From: DATNBU01 sp964476185
Lineage (GTDB): Bacteria > Desulfobacterota > Binatia > UBA1149 > CAITLU01
Length of the DNA stretch: 35,203 bases
Direction of reading: 5' to 3'
NCBI GenBank assembly: GCA_964476185.1
Contig: CAYYZO010000042.1
Coordinates: 1 to 35,203, forward strand
The notes under the pieces are model-generated. The model had not been told where the DNA came from. It was given only the letters and a program-made list of their open reading frames with translations, and ran no database searches. Below are positions 25,231-34,801 of the stretch, piece by piece. The translations under genes were made by a program, and so were the position numbers. Numbering within the stretch: position 1 is the stretch's first letter; every line of letters begins with the position of its first letter.

Positions 25231-27029
25231 GCGCGCGCTCCGTGGCCGGCGACGGCCAGCCGGTCGGCCGCCTCGACGAGGCTCGAGGCGACCTCGATCT
25301 CCATCGTGAGCAGGCCCTGCGAAGCGGTCTTGCCCTGGTTGTCGAGTTGCAGCGACAGCGTGCCGCCGCCGCCGAGCGCGTTCTGCATCATGAAGTTCAG
25401 GGCGCCGAGGTTGTCCAGCCGGTATCGCGTCACCGTGCCCCTGGCGAGCGAACGGTAGAACCCGGCGACCCGCTCGGCCGTCAACTCGCGCACGAGTTCC
25501 GGGTACAACTCGGGAGTCAGCGCGATGACGCCGATGTTGCAGACGTCGCCCTTGTCGCCGGAACGCGCGTGGGCGACGCGTCCGAGCGGAACCTTCACGC
25601 GCGGCCCCGGTGCGCACGGCGGCGCAGGCGGCTCGTCGGGACGCAGGATCGGAGCGGTGGGTCCTTCGTCGCACGGGAAGTCCTCGGCCTGGCCTTCGAA
25701 GAACAGCCGTTGCGGCACGAAGCGGCGCGGGATGAGCGCCGGCCAGTACCCGTAGGCCGGTTGCGGCGAAGGACGACCGCCGGCCCCGCAGATCCCCGGC
25801 GGTCCGGACAGCGCGATCCCCGCCAGCTCGCGCGCGAACGACTCGAGGGCCCTCTTGTCGAACGAGCGGCAACCGAAGCGCAGCGCGACCTCGTTCGGCT
25901 CGACGTCCGGCGCCGCCGACTCGCCCCAGCAGGCGTTGTAGCCGAGGAACTCGGTCCGCTTGTCCTCGAAGGAGCCGCGCACGCGGCTCCAGAAGATCTC
26001 GGCGAACCGCCTGGCCTTGGCGACGGCGTCCGGTCCGCTGACGACGACCATCGCGCTCGCCTTCATGCCGGCCTCGTACGTCATCGAGACCTTCAGCGTG
26101 TCGGTCGGCATGCGGCCGCGCACCCCACGCACCTGCACGCGGTCGGGCCCCGCGTCCTCCATCGTGAACGACGTGAAGTCCGCGACCACGTCGGTGGACG
26201 CATAGAAGCGCGGGTCGCCGATCTCGTAGAGCACCTGTTCGCTGGCCGTGCGGCGGCTGACCAGTCCCCCGGTCCCCGGGTGCTTGGTCAGCACGAAACT
26301 CCCGTCCGGCGAGCATTCGACGAGCGGGTAGCCGAAGTTCTCGAACGACGGCACTTCCCGCCAGCGGGTGTAGTTCCCGCCCGTCACCTGCGCGCCGCAT
26401 TCGATCAGGTGGCCGGCGAGCAGGCCGGCGGCCAGCCGGTCCCAGTCCTGCCAGTCCCAGCCGAACTCGTGCACCATCGGCGCGAGCACCGACGCGGCGT
26501 CGTAGGTTCGGCCGGTGACGACGATCCTCGCGCCCTTGGCCAGCGCGGCCGCGATCGGCCGCGCGCCGATGTACGCATTGGCCGAGTTCACCTTCGCGAG
26601 CAGGTCGCCGATCGGCTCGCCGGTGTCGAGGTGCGGGAACGTGCAGCCGGCCGCCGCGAGTTCCGCCAGGCGCGGCTGCAGGTCGTCGCCATCGACGATC
26701 GCGACCGGCAGCTTCACGCCGGCGTCCGCGGCGGCGGCCTCGAGCGCGCGGGCGCAGGCGCCCGGATGGATGCCGCCCGCGTTCGCGATCACCGTGATGC
26801 CGCGCTCGGCGATCTCGCGCAGGAGCGGCTTCAGGTAGCCGACGAAGTCGCGGGCGTAGCCGGCCTCCTCGCTCTGCGCCTTCTGCCTGGCGAGGATGAT
26901 CATCGTGATCTCCGCCAGGTAATCCATCGTCAGGTAGTCGATGGGGCCGCCGAGCACCTGCCGCGCGATCGCCGCGCCTTCGTCCCCCCAGTATCCGCTC
27001 GCGTTCGCGATGACGATCCTGTCCTTCAT
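25227..27029 (-). CDS. AtuA-like DUF1446 protein with C-terminal AtuA domain
   Basis: A 600-residue protein of the DUF1446/AtuA family. The large N-terminal domain (about 4-445) carries NASGYWGDEGAA, NAGGIHPGACARALEAAA and VTGRTYDAASVLAPM. The smaller C-terminal AtuA-like domain (about 480-580) has HARSGDKGDVCNIGVIAL and LGALNFMMQNALGGGG. AtuA is needed for citronellol/geraniol use in Pseudomonas, but its reaction is not settled, and homologues often sit with acyl-CoA carboxylases in other pathways. Here it lies between the carboxylase beta subunit and an enoyl-CoA hydratase. GGAGG lies 10 nt before the ATG. Confidence 0.88.
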   Translation of the reverse strand: MKDRIVIANASGYWGDEGAAIARQVLGGPIDYLTMDYLAEITMIILARQKAQSEEAGYARDFVGYLKPLLREIAERGITVIANAGGIHPGACARALEAAAADAGVKLPVAIVDGDDLQPRLAELAAAGCTFPHLDTGEPIGDLLAKVNSANAYIGARPIAAALAKGARIVVTGRTYDAASVLAPMVHEFGWDWQDWDRLAAGLLAGHLIECGAQVTGGNYTRWREVPSFENFGYPLVECSPDGSFVLTKHPGTGGLVSRRTASEQVLYEIGDPRFYASTDVVADFTSFTMEDAGPDRVQVRGVRGRMPTDTLKVSMTYEAGMKASAMVVVSGPDAVAKARRFAEIFWSRVRGSFEDKRTEFLGYNACWGESAAPDVEPNEVALRFGCRSFDKRALESFARELAGIALSGPPGICGAGGRPSPQPAYGYWPALIPRRFVPQRLFFEGQAEDFPCDEGPTAPILRPDEPPAPPCAPGPRVKVPLGRVAHARSGDKGDVCNIGVIALTPELYPELVRELTAERVAGFYRSLARGTVTRYRLDNLGALNFMMQNALGGGGTLSLQLDNQGKTASQGLLTMEIEVASSLVEAADRLAVAGHGARA

Positions 27030-27054
27030 CCTGTCGGTCCCTCCGGCCGTGCCG

Positions 27055-28662
27055 TCACATGCGGAACACGCCGTTGCGAGTCGCGGCGACCGGCGCCTGC
27101 AGCGCGGCCTCCAGGGCGAGGCCGAGCGCCGCGCGCGTCTGCAACGGGTCGATCACGCCGTCGTCCCACAACCGCGCGGTGCTGTAATACGGGCTGCCCT
27201 CGGTCTCGTACGTCGAGACCACCTGGTCGTGCATGGCCTTCTCGAAGGCGGGATCCAGTTCCTGGCCCTCGCCCGCGAGCTGGGCCTTCTTCACCTGGAT
27301 CAACGTGCTGGCGGCCTGCTCCCCGCCCATGACGGAGATGCGGGAGTTCGGCCACATGAACAGGAAGCGCGGGCTGTAGGCGCGGCCGCACATCGCGTAG
27401 TTGCCCGCGCCGTGCGACGCCCCGATGAGCACCGTCAGCTTCGGCACCTCGGCGTTCGCGACCGCGTGGACCATCTTCGCGCCGTCCTTGGTGATGCCGC
27501 CGTGCTCGTACTTGCGGCCGACCATGAAGCCCGTGATGTTCTGCAGGAACAGGATCGGCGTGCGGCGCTGGCAGCACAGTTCGATGAAATGCGTCGCCTT
27601 GAGCGCGGCCTCGGAGAAGATCACGCCGTTGTTCCCGATCACGCCGATCGTGCGACCGTAGAGCCTGGCGAAGCCGGTCACGAGCGTGGTCCCGTAGCGC
27701 TGCTTGAACTCGTGGAAGCGGCTTCCGTCCACCAGCCGCGCGATGACCTCCCGGCAGTCGTACGGCGTGCGCGTGTCCTTCGGGATGATCCCGTAGAGCT
27801 CGGACGGATCGTAGTACGGGTCCTCGGTCGCCTCGCGATCCTCGGGCCCGCCCTCGCGCGCGACCAGGTTCTCGAACACGTCGCGCGCCACGGACAACGC
27901 CTCACGGTCGTTGGCGGCGAGGTGGTCGGCCACGCCGGAGATGCGCGTGTGCACGTCGCCGCCGCCGAGCTCCTCGGCGCTGACTTCCTCTCCCGTCGCG
28001 GCCTTCACGAGCGGCGGCCCGCCGAGGAAGATCGTGCCCTGGTTCGCGACGATGACGTTCTCGTCGCACATGGCCGGCGTGTATGCCCCGCCCGCCGTGC
28101 ACGATCCCATCACCACGGCGACCTGCGGGATGCCGGCGGCGGACATGCGCGACTGCATGTAGAACCCGCGCCCGCCGTTGACGACGTCCGGGAAGATCTC
28201 GGCCTGCAGCGGCAGGAACGCTCCGCCCGAATCGACGAGGTAGACCGTCGCCAGGCGGTTCTCGTACGCGATCGTCTGGGCGCGAAGCTGCTTCTTGACC
28301 GTGATCGGGTAGACGGTGCCGCCTTTCACCGTCGCGTCGTTGCAGATGATCATCGCGAGCCGGCCGCGGATGCGGCCGATGCCGGTGATCACGCCCGCCG
28401 AGGGGGCCTCGCCGCCGTACATCTCCCAGGCCGCGAGGGCCGACAGCTCGAGGAACGGCGAGCCGGGATCGAGCAGGCCCTCCACCCGCTCGCGCGGAAG
28501 CAGCTTGCCGCGCGCGAGGTGGCGCTGCCGCGCCTTCTCGGTGCCGCCGAGCCGCACCTGCGCGAGCCGCGCGTCGAGCTCGGCGACGAGCGCCTCGTTC
28601 ACGCGGCGGTTCTCCGCGAACTCCGGTGTGCCGGTGCGGATCTGCGAGACGATGCGCTGCAT
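27055..28662 (-). CDS. Acyl-CoA carboxylase beta (carboxyltransferase) subunit
   Basis: A 535-residue biotin-dependent carboxyltransferase that moves CO2 from carboxybiotin to an acyl-CoA. Both halves of the crotonase-like fold are visible: VDSGGAFLPLQAEIFPD, GSCTAGGAYTPAMCDE and FLGGPPLVKAATGEEVSAEELGG in the first; NNGVIFSEAALKATHFIELC, QNITGFMVG and GASHGAGNYAMCGRAY in the second. The last two match the methylcrotonyl/geranyl-CoA carboxylase type best. Its biotin carboxylase/carrier (alpha) subunit is not in the window. The setting with AtuA and a hydratase favours methylcrotonyl-CoA or geranyl-CoA over propionyl-CoA as substrate (inference). Confidence 0.93.
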   Translation of the reverse strand: MQRIVSQIRTGTPEFAENRRVNEALVAELDARLAQVRLGGTEKARQRHLARGKLLPRERVEGLLDPGSPFLELSALAAWEMYGGEAPSAGVITGIGRIRGRLAMIICNDATVKGGTVYPITVKKQLRAQTIAYENRLATVYLVDSGGAFLPLQAEIFPDVVNGGRGFYMQSRMSAAGIPQVAVVMGSCTAGGAYTPAMCDENVIVANQGTIFLGGPPLVKAATGEEVSAEELGGGDVHTRISGVADHLAANDREALSVARDVFENLVAREGGPEDREATEDPYYDPSELYGIIPKDTRTPYDCREVIARLVDGSRFHEFKQRYGTTLVTGFARLYGRTIGVIGNNGVIFSEAALKATHFIELCCQRRTPILFLQNITGFMVGRKYEHGGITKDGAKMVHAVANAEVPKLTVLIGASHGAGNYAMCGRAYSPRFLFMWPNSRISVMGGEQAASTLIQVKKAQLAGEGQELDPAFEKAMHDQVVSTYETEGSPYYSTARLWDDGVIDPLQTRAALGLALEAALQAPVAATRNGVFRM

Positions 28663-28665
28663 GCC

Positions 28666-29349
28666 TCAGTCGGCCTTCGGGTCCGCCGGCTCCCCGGTCA
28701 ACGCCGATCCGGCCGGTGGAGCGGTCTTCTCCGGCTCGGCCGTTCCCTGTTCGGGGACGTACTTCAGCGAGGCGAGCGAACCGTAGAGCTCGGTGAAATA
28801 GAGGTCCTTGTCGTAGTCCTGCGTCTTCGTGATGCACTGGATCACGAGGTACTGCGACTTGTCCGGCGCCGTCATCACGTAGTAGACCTCGTACGCCGGC
28901 GGCTTGCCCTCGACCGGCGTCTTCACGAGCAAGCGGTACGTGTAGAGGTTCTCGACGCCGGGCACCGCCTCGATCCCCGAGAGCGCGACGAGATCCTCCT
29001 TGCGCTGCTCCGCGAACTGCTTGCGGCTCAGGTCGGCCAGCGCCGCGGCGCTCTCGACGTGCACGTTCTCCGGGATCTCGTGGACCTCGACCGCGACGCC
29101 GAACAAAGTCTCGATCTGGTCCTCGTTCTTCTGCAGCGCGTACACGAGCGAGAGCGTCGAGACGTTGTTCGCGATCTGCCGCCAGCCGTCCGAGGACGGC
29201 GGCTGGTAGCGGAACCGCCCGAGCGTGTACTCCTTCTGGCTCGGTACGACGAGCTTCATCACTTCCTGCGACGCCGCCGGCCTCACCGACGCGGCGCTGA
29301 GCGCGAGGGCGGCCGCCACGATCCACGAACCTCTGGGTCCCTTCTTCAT
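28666..29349 (-). CDS. Secreted protein of unknown function
   Basis: I do not recognise this 227-residue protein. It has a signal peptide (MKKGPRGSWIVAAALALSAA, cleavage near PAASQ) and a mixed alpha/beta body with PPSSDGWRQIANNVSTLSLVY, a central helical region with KQFAEQRKEDLVAL, then LYTYRLLVKTPVEGKPPAYE and QYLVIQCITKT. The tail is Pro/Ala/Glu-rich and probably disordered. No cysteine follows the signal, so it is periplasmic rather than lipid-anchored. The ATG overlaps the stop of the upstream coiled-coil gene by 4 bp, and the stop lies 3 bp before the carboxylase gene, so it is firmly in the operon although an envelope protein is unexpected there. Confidence 0.72.
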   Translation of the reverse strand: MKKGPRGSWIVAAALALSAASVRPAASQEVMKLVVPSQKEYTLGRFRYQPPSSDGWRQIANNVSTLSLVYALQKNEDQIETLFGVAVEVHEIPENVHVESAAALADLSRKQFAEQRKEDLVALSGIEAVPGVENLYTYRLLVKTPVEGKPPAYEVYYVMTAPDKSQYLVIQCITKTQDYDKDLYFTELYGSLASLKYVPEQGTAEPEKTAPPAGSALTGEPADPKAD

Positions 29350-30128
29350 CCTTGCTGCTCCTGCTTCGGGGTTTCGTCTTCGGCCAGCCGCACGAGGCAG
29401 GCCGCCATCGCCGCCGCGCCGTGTTCGCTGCGAATCGACGGGAAGCCGCGGGCGGCGCCCGGCCCGGCCTCGGGGTCGAGCACGGCCGCCCGAGGGAGGT
29501 TGCCATGCCCCTGGTACTCCATCCACTCGTCGAGGAGATCCCTCATTCCGCCCCGTCCGTCGTCGAGGTCGAGGAGGGCGATTGTCGGGCGTCGCCGGGC
29601 CGAGAGCGCCAGCGCGACCGCGAGGTCGCAGGCCGCCAACGCACGAAGGCCGTGGTGCTCCAGCGCGAGGCACAGGCGTGCGCGACGCTCGCTCGAAGGC
29701 GCGACGACGAGAACGACAGGGGCGCCGACCGGCCGCGGCTGCTCCTGGGCCGGGTCCGGGGGCGACGCAGCGGCCGAGGCCCGCTCGACGCGCAGTTCGA
29801 TGCCCATCAGCACCCGTTCGCACCGCTCGAGGCCGTCGCGCAACTCGTGCTCGAGGTTCTCGTCGGGGTCGCCCAGCTGGTGCTCGACCGTCTCGAGGCG
29901 CTCGACCGTCGCCTCGAGCACGTCGGCCACCTCGCCGACGCAGGCGCGCAACTCGCCGAGTCGCCGGCCGAGTCCGGCGACATCCGCCGTCGCGGCCGGC
30001 CCGACGGGCTCGTCGGCGGTAGCCGCGCTCGTCTCGCGGCGCTCGGCCGCCTTGCGCGCGAGTTCCTCGACGATCACGCGCGCGCGTTCGCCGAGCTCGG
30101 TCAGGGTGTCGCGGGTGCTGTCGGACAT
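29346..30128 (-). CDS. Coiled-coil protein with degenerate receiver-like domain
   Basis: An unrecognised 260-residue protein. Residues 1-118 are highly charged and helical with heptad-like spacing (LGRRLGELRACVGEVADVLE; VERLETVEHQLGD), suggesting coiled coil, broken by an Ala/Pro stretch. After a Pro-rich linker (122-136), residues 137-250 follow the layout of a CheY-like receiver: VVLVVAPSSERRARLCLALE, then TIALLDLDDG where the phospho-acceptor Asp would fall (187 or 189). The acidic pair that binds Mg in true receivers is replaced by Ala-Pro-Ser, and no clear Thr/Lys switch is seen, so it is probably a pseudo-receiver. No signal or membrane segment. It lies between the CBS gene and the secreted protein gene; a true single-domain response regulator ends the same operon. 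Confidence 0.65.
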   Translation of the reverse strand: MSDSTRDTLTELGERARVIVEELARKAAERRETSAATADEPVGPAATADVAGLGRRLGELRACVGEVADVLEATVERLETVEHQLGDPDENLEHELRDGLERCERVLMGIELRVERASAAASPPDPAQEQPRPVGAPVVLVVAPSSERRARLCLALEHHGLRALAACDLAVALALSARRRPTIALLDLDDGRGGMRDLLDEWMEYQGHGNLPRAAVLDPEAGPGAARGFPSIRSEHGAAAMAACLVRLAEDETPKQEQQG

Positions 30129-30155
30129 GAAGCCTCGGCGATCGAGCGCCGGGCC

Positions 30156-30743
30156 TCAGGCTCCCTCGCGCTCGCGCGTATAGTTCGCCCTCGGCGCAGG
30201 CGGCAGGTTGATCACGCTCTTCGGGAAGAACCCGACGAGGTAGCCGACGATGTCCTTGACGGACACCATCCCGACCGGCGCTCCGGCCTTGTCTACCAAG
30301 GGAATGTGCCTGTAGCCACCGAGATTCATGAGGTTCAGCGCGAACGCGATCGAGTCGGTCGGCCGCAGTGTCTCCGGGTTCGCCGTCATGACCCGGCGCA
30401 CCGCCGTCTTGGCGGGGTCGACGCGAGCGGCCACGACACGGGAGACGACGTCACGATCGGTGAGGATGCCCTTGAGCTTGCCGCTCTGGACGACGAGCAC
30501 GCAGCCGATGTGCCGCTCGTTCATGAGCTGCACGGCCTCGAGAACCGGGGCCGGCGACTCCACCAGCACCGCCTCGCCGGGCGGGACGACGAGCAGGGGC
30601 TGCTTGAGCACCTCCTCGTTGAACGCGCTGGCGGGCGCCGCCCCGCCCTCGAACTCGGCGATCGAGTCGCGGATGTACCCCGCGACGGTTTCGCCGCTCT
30701 CGCCGCCGACGACAGGACGCTTGCCGGTAGGGTTCGGATCCAT
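30156..30743 (-). CDS. Tandem CBS domain protein
   Basis: A 195-residue protein with two CBS motifs (about 55-105, HIGCVLVVQSGKLKGILTDRD; and 115-170, HIPLVDKAGAPVGMVSVKDI), which together usually bind an adenine nucleotide such as AMP, ATP or SAM. The N-terminal 45 residues are low complexity. GGGAG lies 7 nt before the ATG. It begins 15 bp after korB and is therefore probably made with the ferredoxin oxidoreductase; sensing adenylate charge for that enzyme or its neighbours is a reasonable guess, not shown by sequence. Confidence 0.9.
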   Translation of the reverse strand: MDPNPTGKRPVVGGESGETVAGYIRDSIAEFEGGAAPASAFNEEVLKQPLLVVPPGEAVLVESPAPVLEAVQLMNERHIGCVLVVQSGKLKGILTDRDVVSRVVAARVDPAKTAVRRVMTANPETLRPTDSIAFALNLMNLGGYRHIPLVDKAGAPVGMVSVKDIVGYLVGFFPKSVINLPPAPRANYTREREGA

Positions 30744-30758
30744 GGCCGGACTCCCGCG

Positions 30759-31777
<1,019 letters not shown>

Positions 31778-31781
<4 letters not shown>

Positions 31782-33670
31782 TGTTGCTGCTCCTTGGCCG
31801 GCTCCTGAGAGCCTTCGCCGGCCACGACGAGATCCCGGATCTGCTCGGTCAATTCCGCCGCCGTGAACGGCTGCCCCTTGATCTTGTTGATCGGCACCGC
31901 GTCGACGAGCAGCTGGTCCCGGAGCAGCCGCACGAGCTGCCCGAGGTTCATCTCGGGCACGATCACGAGCCGGAAGCGCTTGAGCACGCGCGCGAGGTCC
32001 CGCGGCAACGGGTTGACCCATCGCAGGTGCACGTGACCGACCGCGTGGCCCTCGGCGTTCAGCCGGGTGACCGCTTCCTCGATCGCACCGAACGTGGAGC
32101 CCCAGCCGACGACGACGGCCTCCCCGAGCTCGCTGCCGGTCACTTTCGTGGGAGGGAGCTTGTCGGCGATGCGAGCGACCTTTTCCGCGCGGACCCGGAC
32201 CATGCGCTCGTGGTTCGCGGGCGAATAACTGATGTCGCCGCTGTCGTAGTCCTTCTCGATCCCGCCGATGCGGTGCTCGAGGGCCGGCGTGCCGGGGCGG
32301 ACCCAGGGACGCGCCAGCGTATCCTCGTCGCGAAGGTACGGGTGGAAGCCGACCGTGTTCGTCCAGAAATGCGCCGGCCGGGCGGCGATCTCCGCGAACT
32401 CCGGCAGTCGCCACGGCTGCGAGCCGTTGGCGAGATAGCCGTCCGTCAGCAGGAACACGGGCGTCATGTGCTGGACGGCGACTTCGGCCGCCTCGATCGC
32501 CGCCTGGAAGCAGTCGGTCGGGGTCGACGCGGCGATCACGGGAACCGGGCACTCCCCGTTGCGGCCGTAAACCGCCTGCAGCAGGTCCGCCTGCTCGGTC
32601 TTGGTCGGAAGTCCCGTGCTCGGCCCGCCGCGCTGCACGTTGACGATGACGAGCGGGAGTTCCGTCATCACCGCCAGCCCGATCGCCTCCGTCTTCAGCG
32701 CGATCCCGGGACCGCTCGACGCCGTGACGCCGAGGGCGCCGCCGAACGCAGCGCCGATCGCCGCGCCGACCGCGGCGATCTCGTCCTCCGCCTGGAACGT
32801 GACGATGCCGAAGTGCTTCTGCGCCGCGAGTTCGTGAAGGATGTCGCTGGCCGGCGTGATCGGGTACGAGCCGTAGAACAGCTGCAACCCCTGGCGCGCC
32901 GCCGCCGTCATCAGTCCCCACGCCGTCGCCTGGTTCCCGGTGATGCTCGTGTACAGGCCCGGCGAAATGCGCGCGGGGCCGACTTCGTAGCGGGTCCCGA
33001 ACAGCTCGGTCGTCTCGCCGAAGTTCCACCCGGCCTTGAACACGCGGGTGTTCGCCTCGACGAGCGCCGGGTTCTTGCGGAAGCGCGCGGCGATCCAGCG
33101 CAGCGTCTCCTCGGTCGGCCGCTGGTAGAGCCAGCTGCAGAGCCCGAGCGCGAAGAAGTTGCGGCAGCGGACCACCGAGCGCTGCGGCAGGTCCATGTCG
33201 GAAACCGCCTGCATCGTCAGCTTCGTCATCGGGATCTCGACGACGCGCCAGCGCGTGAGTTCAGCGGTCTTCCCCGGGTGGTCGCCGTAGCCGGCCTTGC
33301 TGAGGTTCGACTTGGTGAACGCGTCGCCGTCGAGGATCAGCGTTCCTCCGTCGCGCAGGTCGCCGACGTTCACCTTGAGCGCCGCCGGGTTCATCGCGAC
33401 GAGCACGTCCGGCTGGTCGCCCGGCGTGAACACCCTTCGGCTCGAGAAGTGGAGCTGGAAGCCGCTGACGCCGGCCAGAGTGCCGGCAGGTGCCCGGATC
33501 TCGGCCGGGAAGTCCGGAAGAGTCGCGATATCGTTGCCCGCGAGCGCAGACTCGGTGCTGAACTTCGTTCCGGTCACCTGCATGCCGTCGCCCGAGTCTC
33601 CGGCGAAGCGGATGACGACGCGATCGACGGTTTCGACGGCCTTCGGCGGTGCGCTCGAGGCTTCAGACAT
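31778..33670 (-). CDS. korA: 2-oxoacid:ferredoxin oxidoreductase alpha subunit with fused gamma domain
   Basis: A 630-residue subunit with the gamma domain fused in front of the alpha domain, as in two-subunit KorAB enzymes. The gamma domain (about 15-200) shows RFAGDSGDGMQVTG; the alpha domain has GNQATAWGLMTAAARQG, YPITPASDILHEL and ASSGPGIALKTEAIGLAV, and ends with the VVPEMNLGQLVRLLRDQL segment. ATG 33670 is preceded by AAGGAG. Reading further up to 33862 would overlap the end of the LpxL-like gene and the promoter. It is the first gene of the nine-gene operon. Confidence 0.95.
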
Positions 33671-33737
33671 CCTGACAAACTCCTTGCCCTGGTCTCCGCC
33701 TTTGGTCCCGGCCGTTCCGGTTGCGGAAGGACCCCGA

Positions 33738-33766
33738 ATCTTACGCTTGGGAATGAGTCGGGACAA
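33738..33766 (-). promoter_or_regulatory. Candidate sigma-70-type promoter for the korA operon
   Basis: On the minus strand TTGTCC (complement of 33761-33766) and TAAGAT (complement of 33738-33743) are separated by exactly 17 nt. They match the consensus at four of six and five of six positions respectively. The predicted start leaves a leader of about 60 nt before the korA ATG at 33670. It lies in the 125-bp gap after the LpxL-like gene, the only place a separate korA promoter could sit. Confidence 0.5.
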
Positions 33767-33795
33767 TGATTCTCGGCGGCGTCGTGCAGATCGGC

Positions 33796-34779
33796 TTATT
33801 CTTCGGTTCGTCCACCCCCCGGGGCCGGGCGGGTCTTCCATCGGCGGTGCGCCCAGTTCCACTGGTGGGGAAACCGCCGCACCACCCGATCGACCTCGCC
33901 GGCGTAGTCCTCGGTCATCCGGCGGATGCAGGCCTCCCGTTCGGCGGGGGTCGGCCGCACCGCCGGGGGTCGGCGCAGCTCCCCGATCACAGGGGTCGTC
34001 CCCTCCCTGCCCCAGACGGCGAAGACCGGGAGCACCGGAGCGCCGCTCGCCAGGCTCAGCCGGGCCAGCACGGTCGACGTGCAGGCCGGGTGGCCGAGCA
34101 CGTCGACGAAGATCCCGTGCCCCTCGCGCTGGTTCTGGTCCAGCGGGATCGCGACGCAGCCGCCGGCGGCCAGGATCCGCATCGCCTCGCGGACGGCCGC
34201 GCCGCGGCCGAGCGTGGCGACCCCGAACCGACGCCGCTCACCGACGAGAAACGCGTCGATCTCGGCGATCCCGAGCGGCCGGTGGAACACCGCCACCGGC
34301 GTGACCGCGGTCGCGAAGATCCTGGCGAGCAGTTCGAAGTTGCCGATGTGGGCCGTCAGCAGCAGCAGGCCGCGGCCTTCGGAGCGCCCCTCGGCGACGG
34401 CGGCGGCAAGCGCTTTCCAGGCTCCCCCTTCCCGGGCGCCGGCGACGATCGCGTCGCAGTGCACGAGCTCGGCCCCGATGCGGCCCCAGTTGCTGAACGA
34501 CGCCGCCGCGACCTCGTCGCGCACGACCCGGTCCATCGCCGGAAACGCGATCTCGAGGTTCTCCTCGACGACCCTGCGGTGCCGCGCGTCGAATCGGGCG
34601 AAGGACGAGCCGACGACCTCGAGCGCGCGCCGGGCCGCCGGCAGGCCCGCCGTCGAAAGCGCGGCCCACACGCCGCGCAGCAGCGCGTAGGCGGCCTTGT
34701 CGCCCGCTCGTCGAAGCGCGCCTCGGGCATCGTCCGGGCGGCCGGCGGCGACCCCGCTCTGCCATTGTGCCACTGCCAC
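33796..34779 (-). CDS. LpxL/HtrB-type lysophospholipid acyltransferase family protein
   Basis: A 327-residue member of the LPLAT/LpxL family, inner-membrane enzymes that add a secondary fatty acyl chain to lipid A or a related acceptor. The catalytic H-x4-E motif is HIGNFE (His144, Glu149). Later family segments are VAIPLDQNQREG and LGHPACTSTVLARLSLASGAPVLPV, ending with FPHQWNWAHRRWKTRP, close to the usual end of LpxL proteins. The N-terminus (GTG 34779) is short of a convincing ribosome binding site, and residues 1-20 look unlike the family, so the true start may be further in. The presence of an LpxL-type gene supports a Gram-negative outer membrane. Confidence 0.9.
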   Translation of the reverse strand: MAVAQWQSGVAAGRPDDARGALRRAGDKAAYALLRGVWAALSTAGLPAARRALEVVGSSFARFDARHRRVVEENLEIAFPAMDRVVRDEVAAASFSNWGRIGAELVHCDAIVAGAREGGAWKALAAAVAEGRSEGRGLLLLTAHIGNFELLARIFATAVTPVAVFHRPLGIAEIDAFLVGERRRFGVATLGRGAAVREAMRILAAGGCVAIPLDQNQREGHGIFVDVLGHPACTSTVLARLSLASGAPVLPVFAVWGREGTTPVIGELRRPPAVRPTPAEREACIRRMTEDYAGEVDRVVRRFPHQWNWAHRRWKTRPAPGGGRTEE

Positions 34780-34801
34780 TCTCTGCTATTTGTCACCGGC
34801 C

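Noticed and set aside
26941..30183. A 1080-codon plus-strand open frame
   Set aside because: Antisense to AtuA, the carboxylase and its neighbours, with His/Arg/Asp-rich composition typical of a shadow frame and no recognisable domain.
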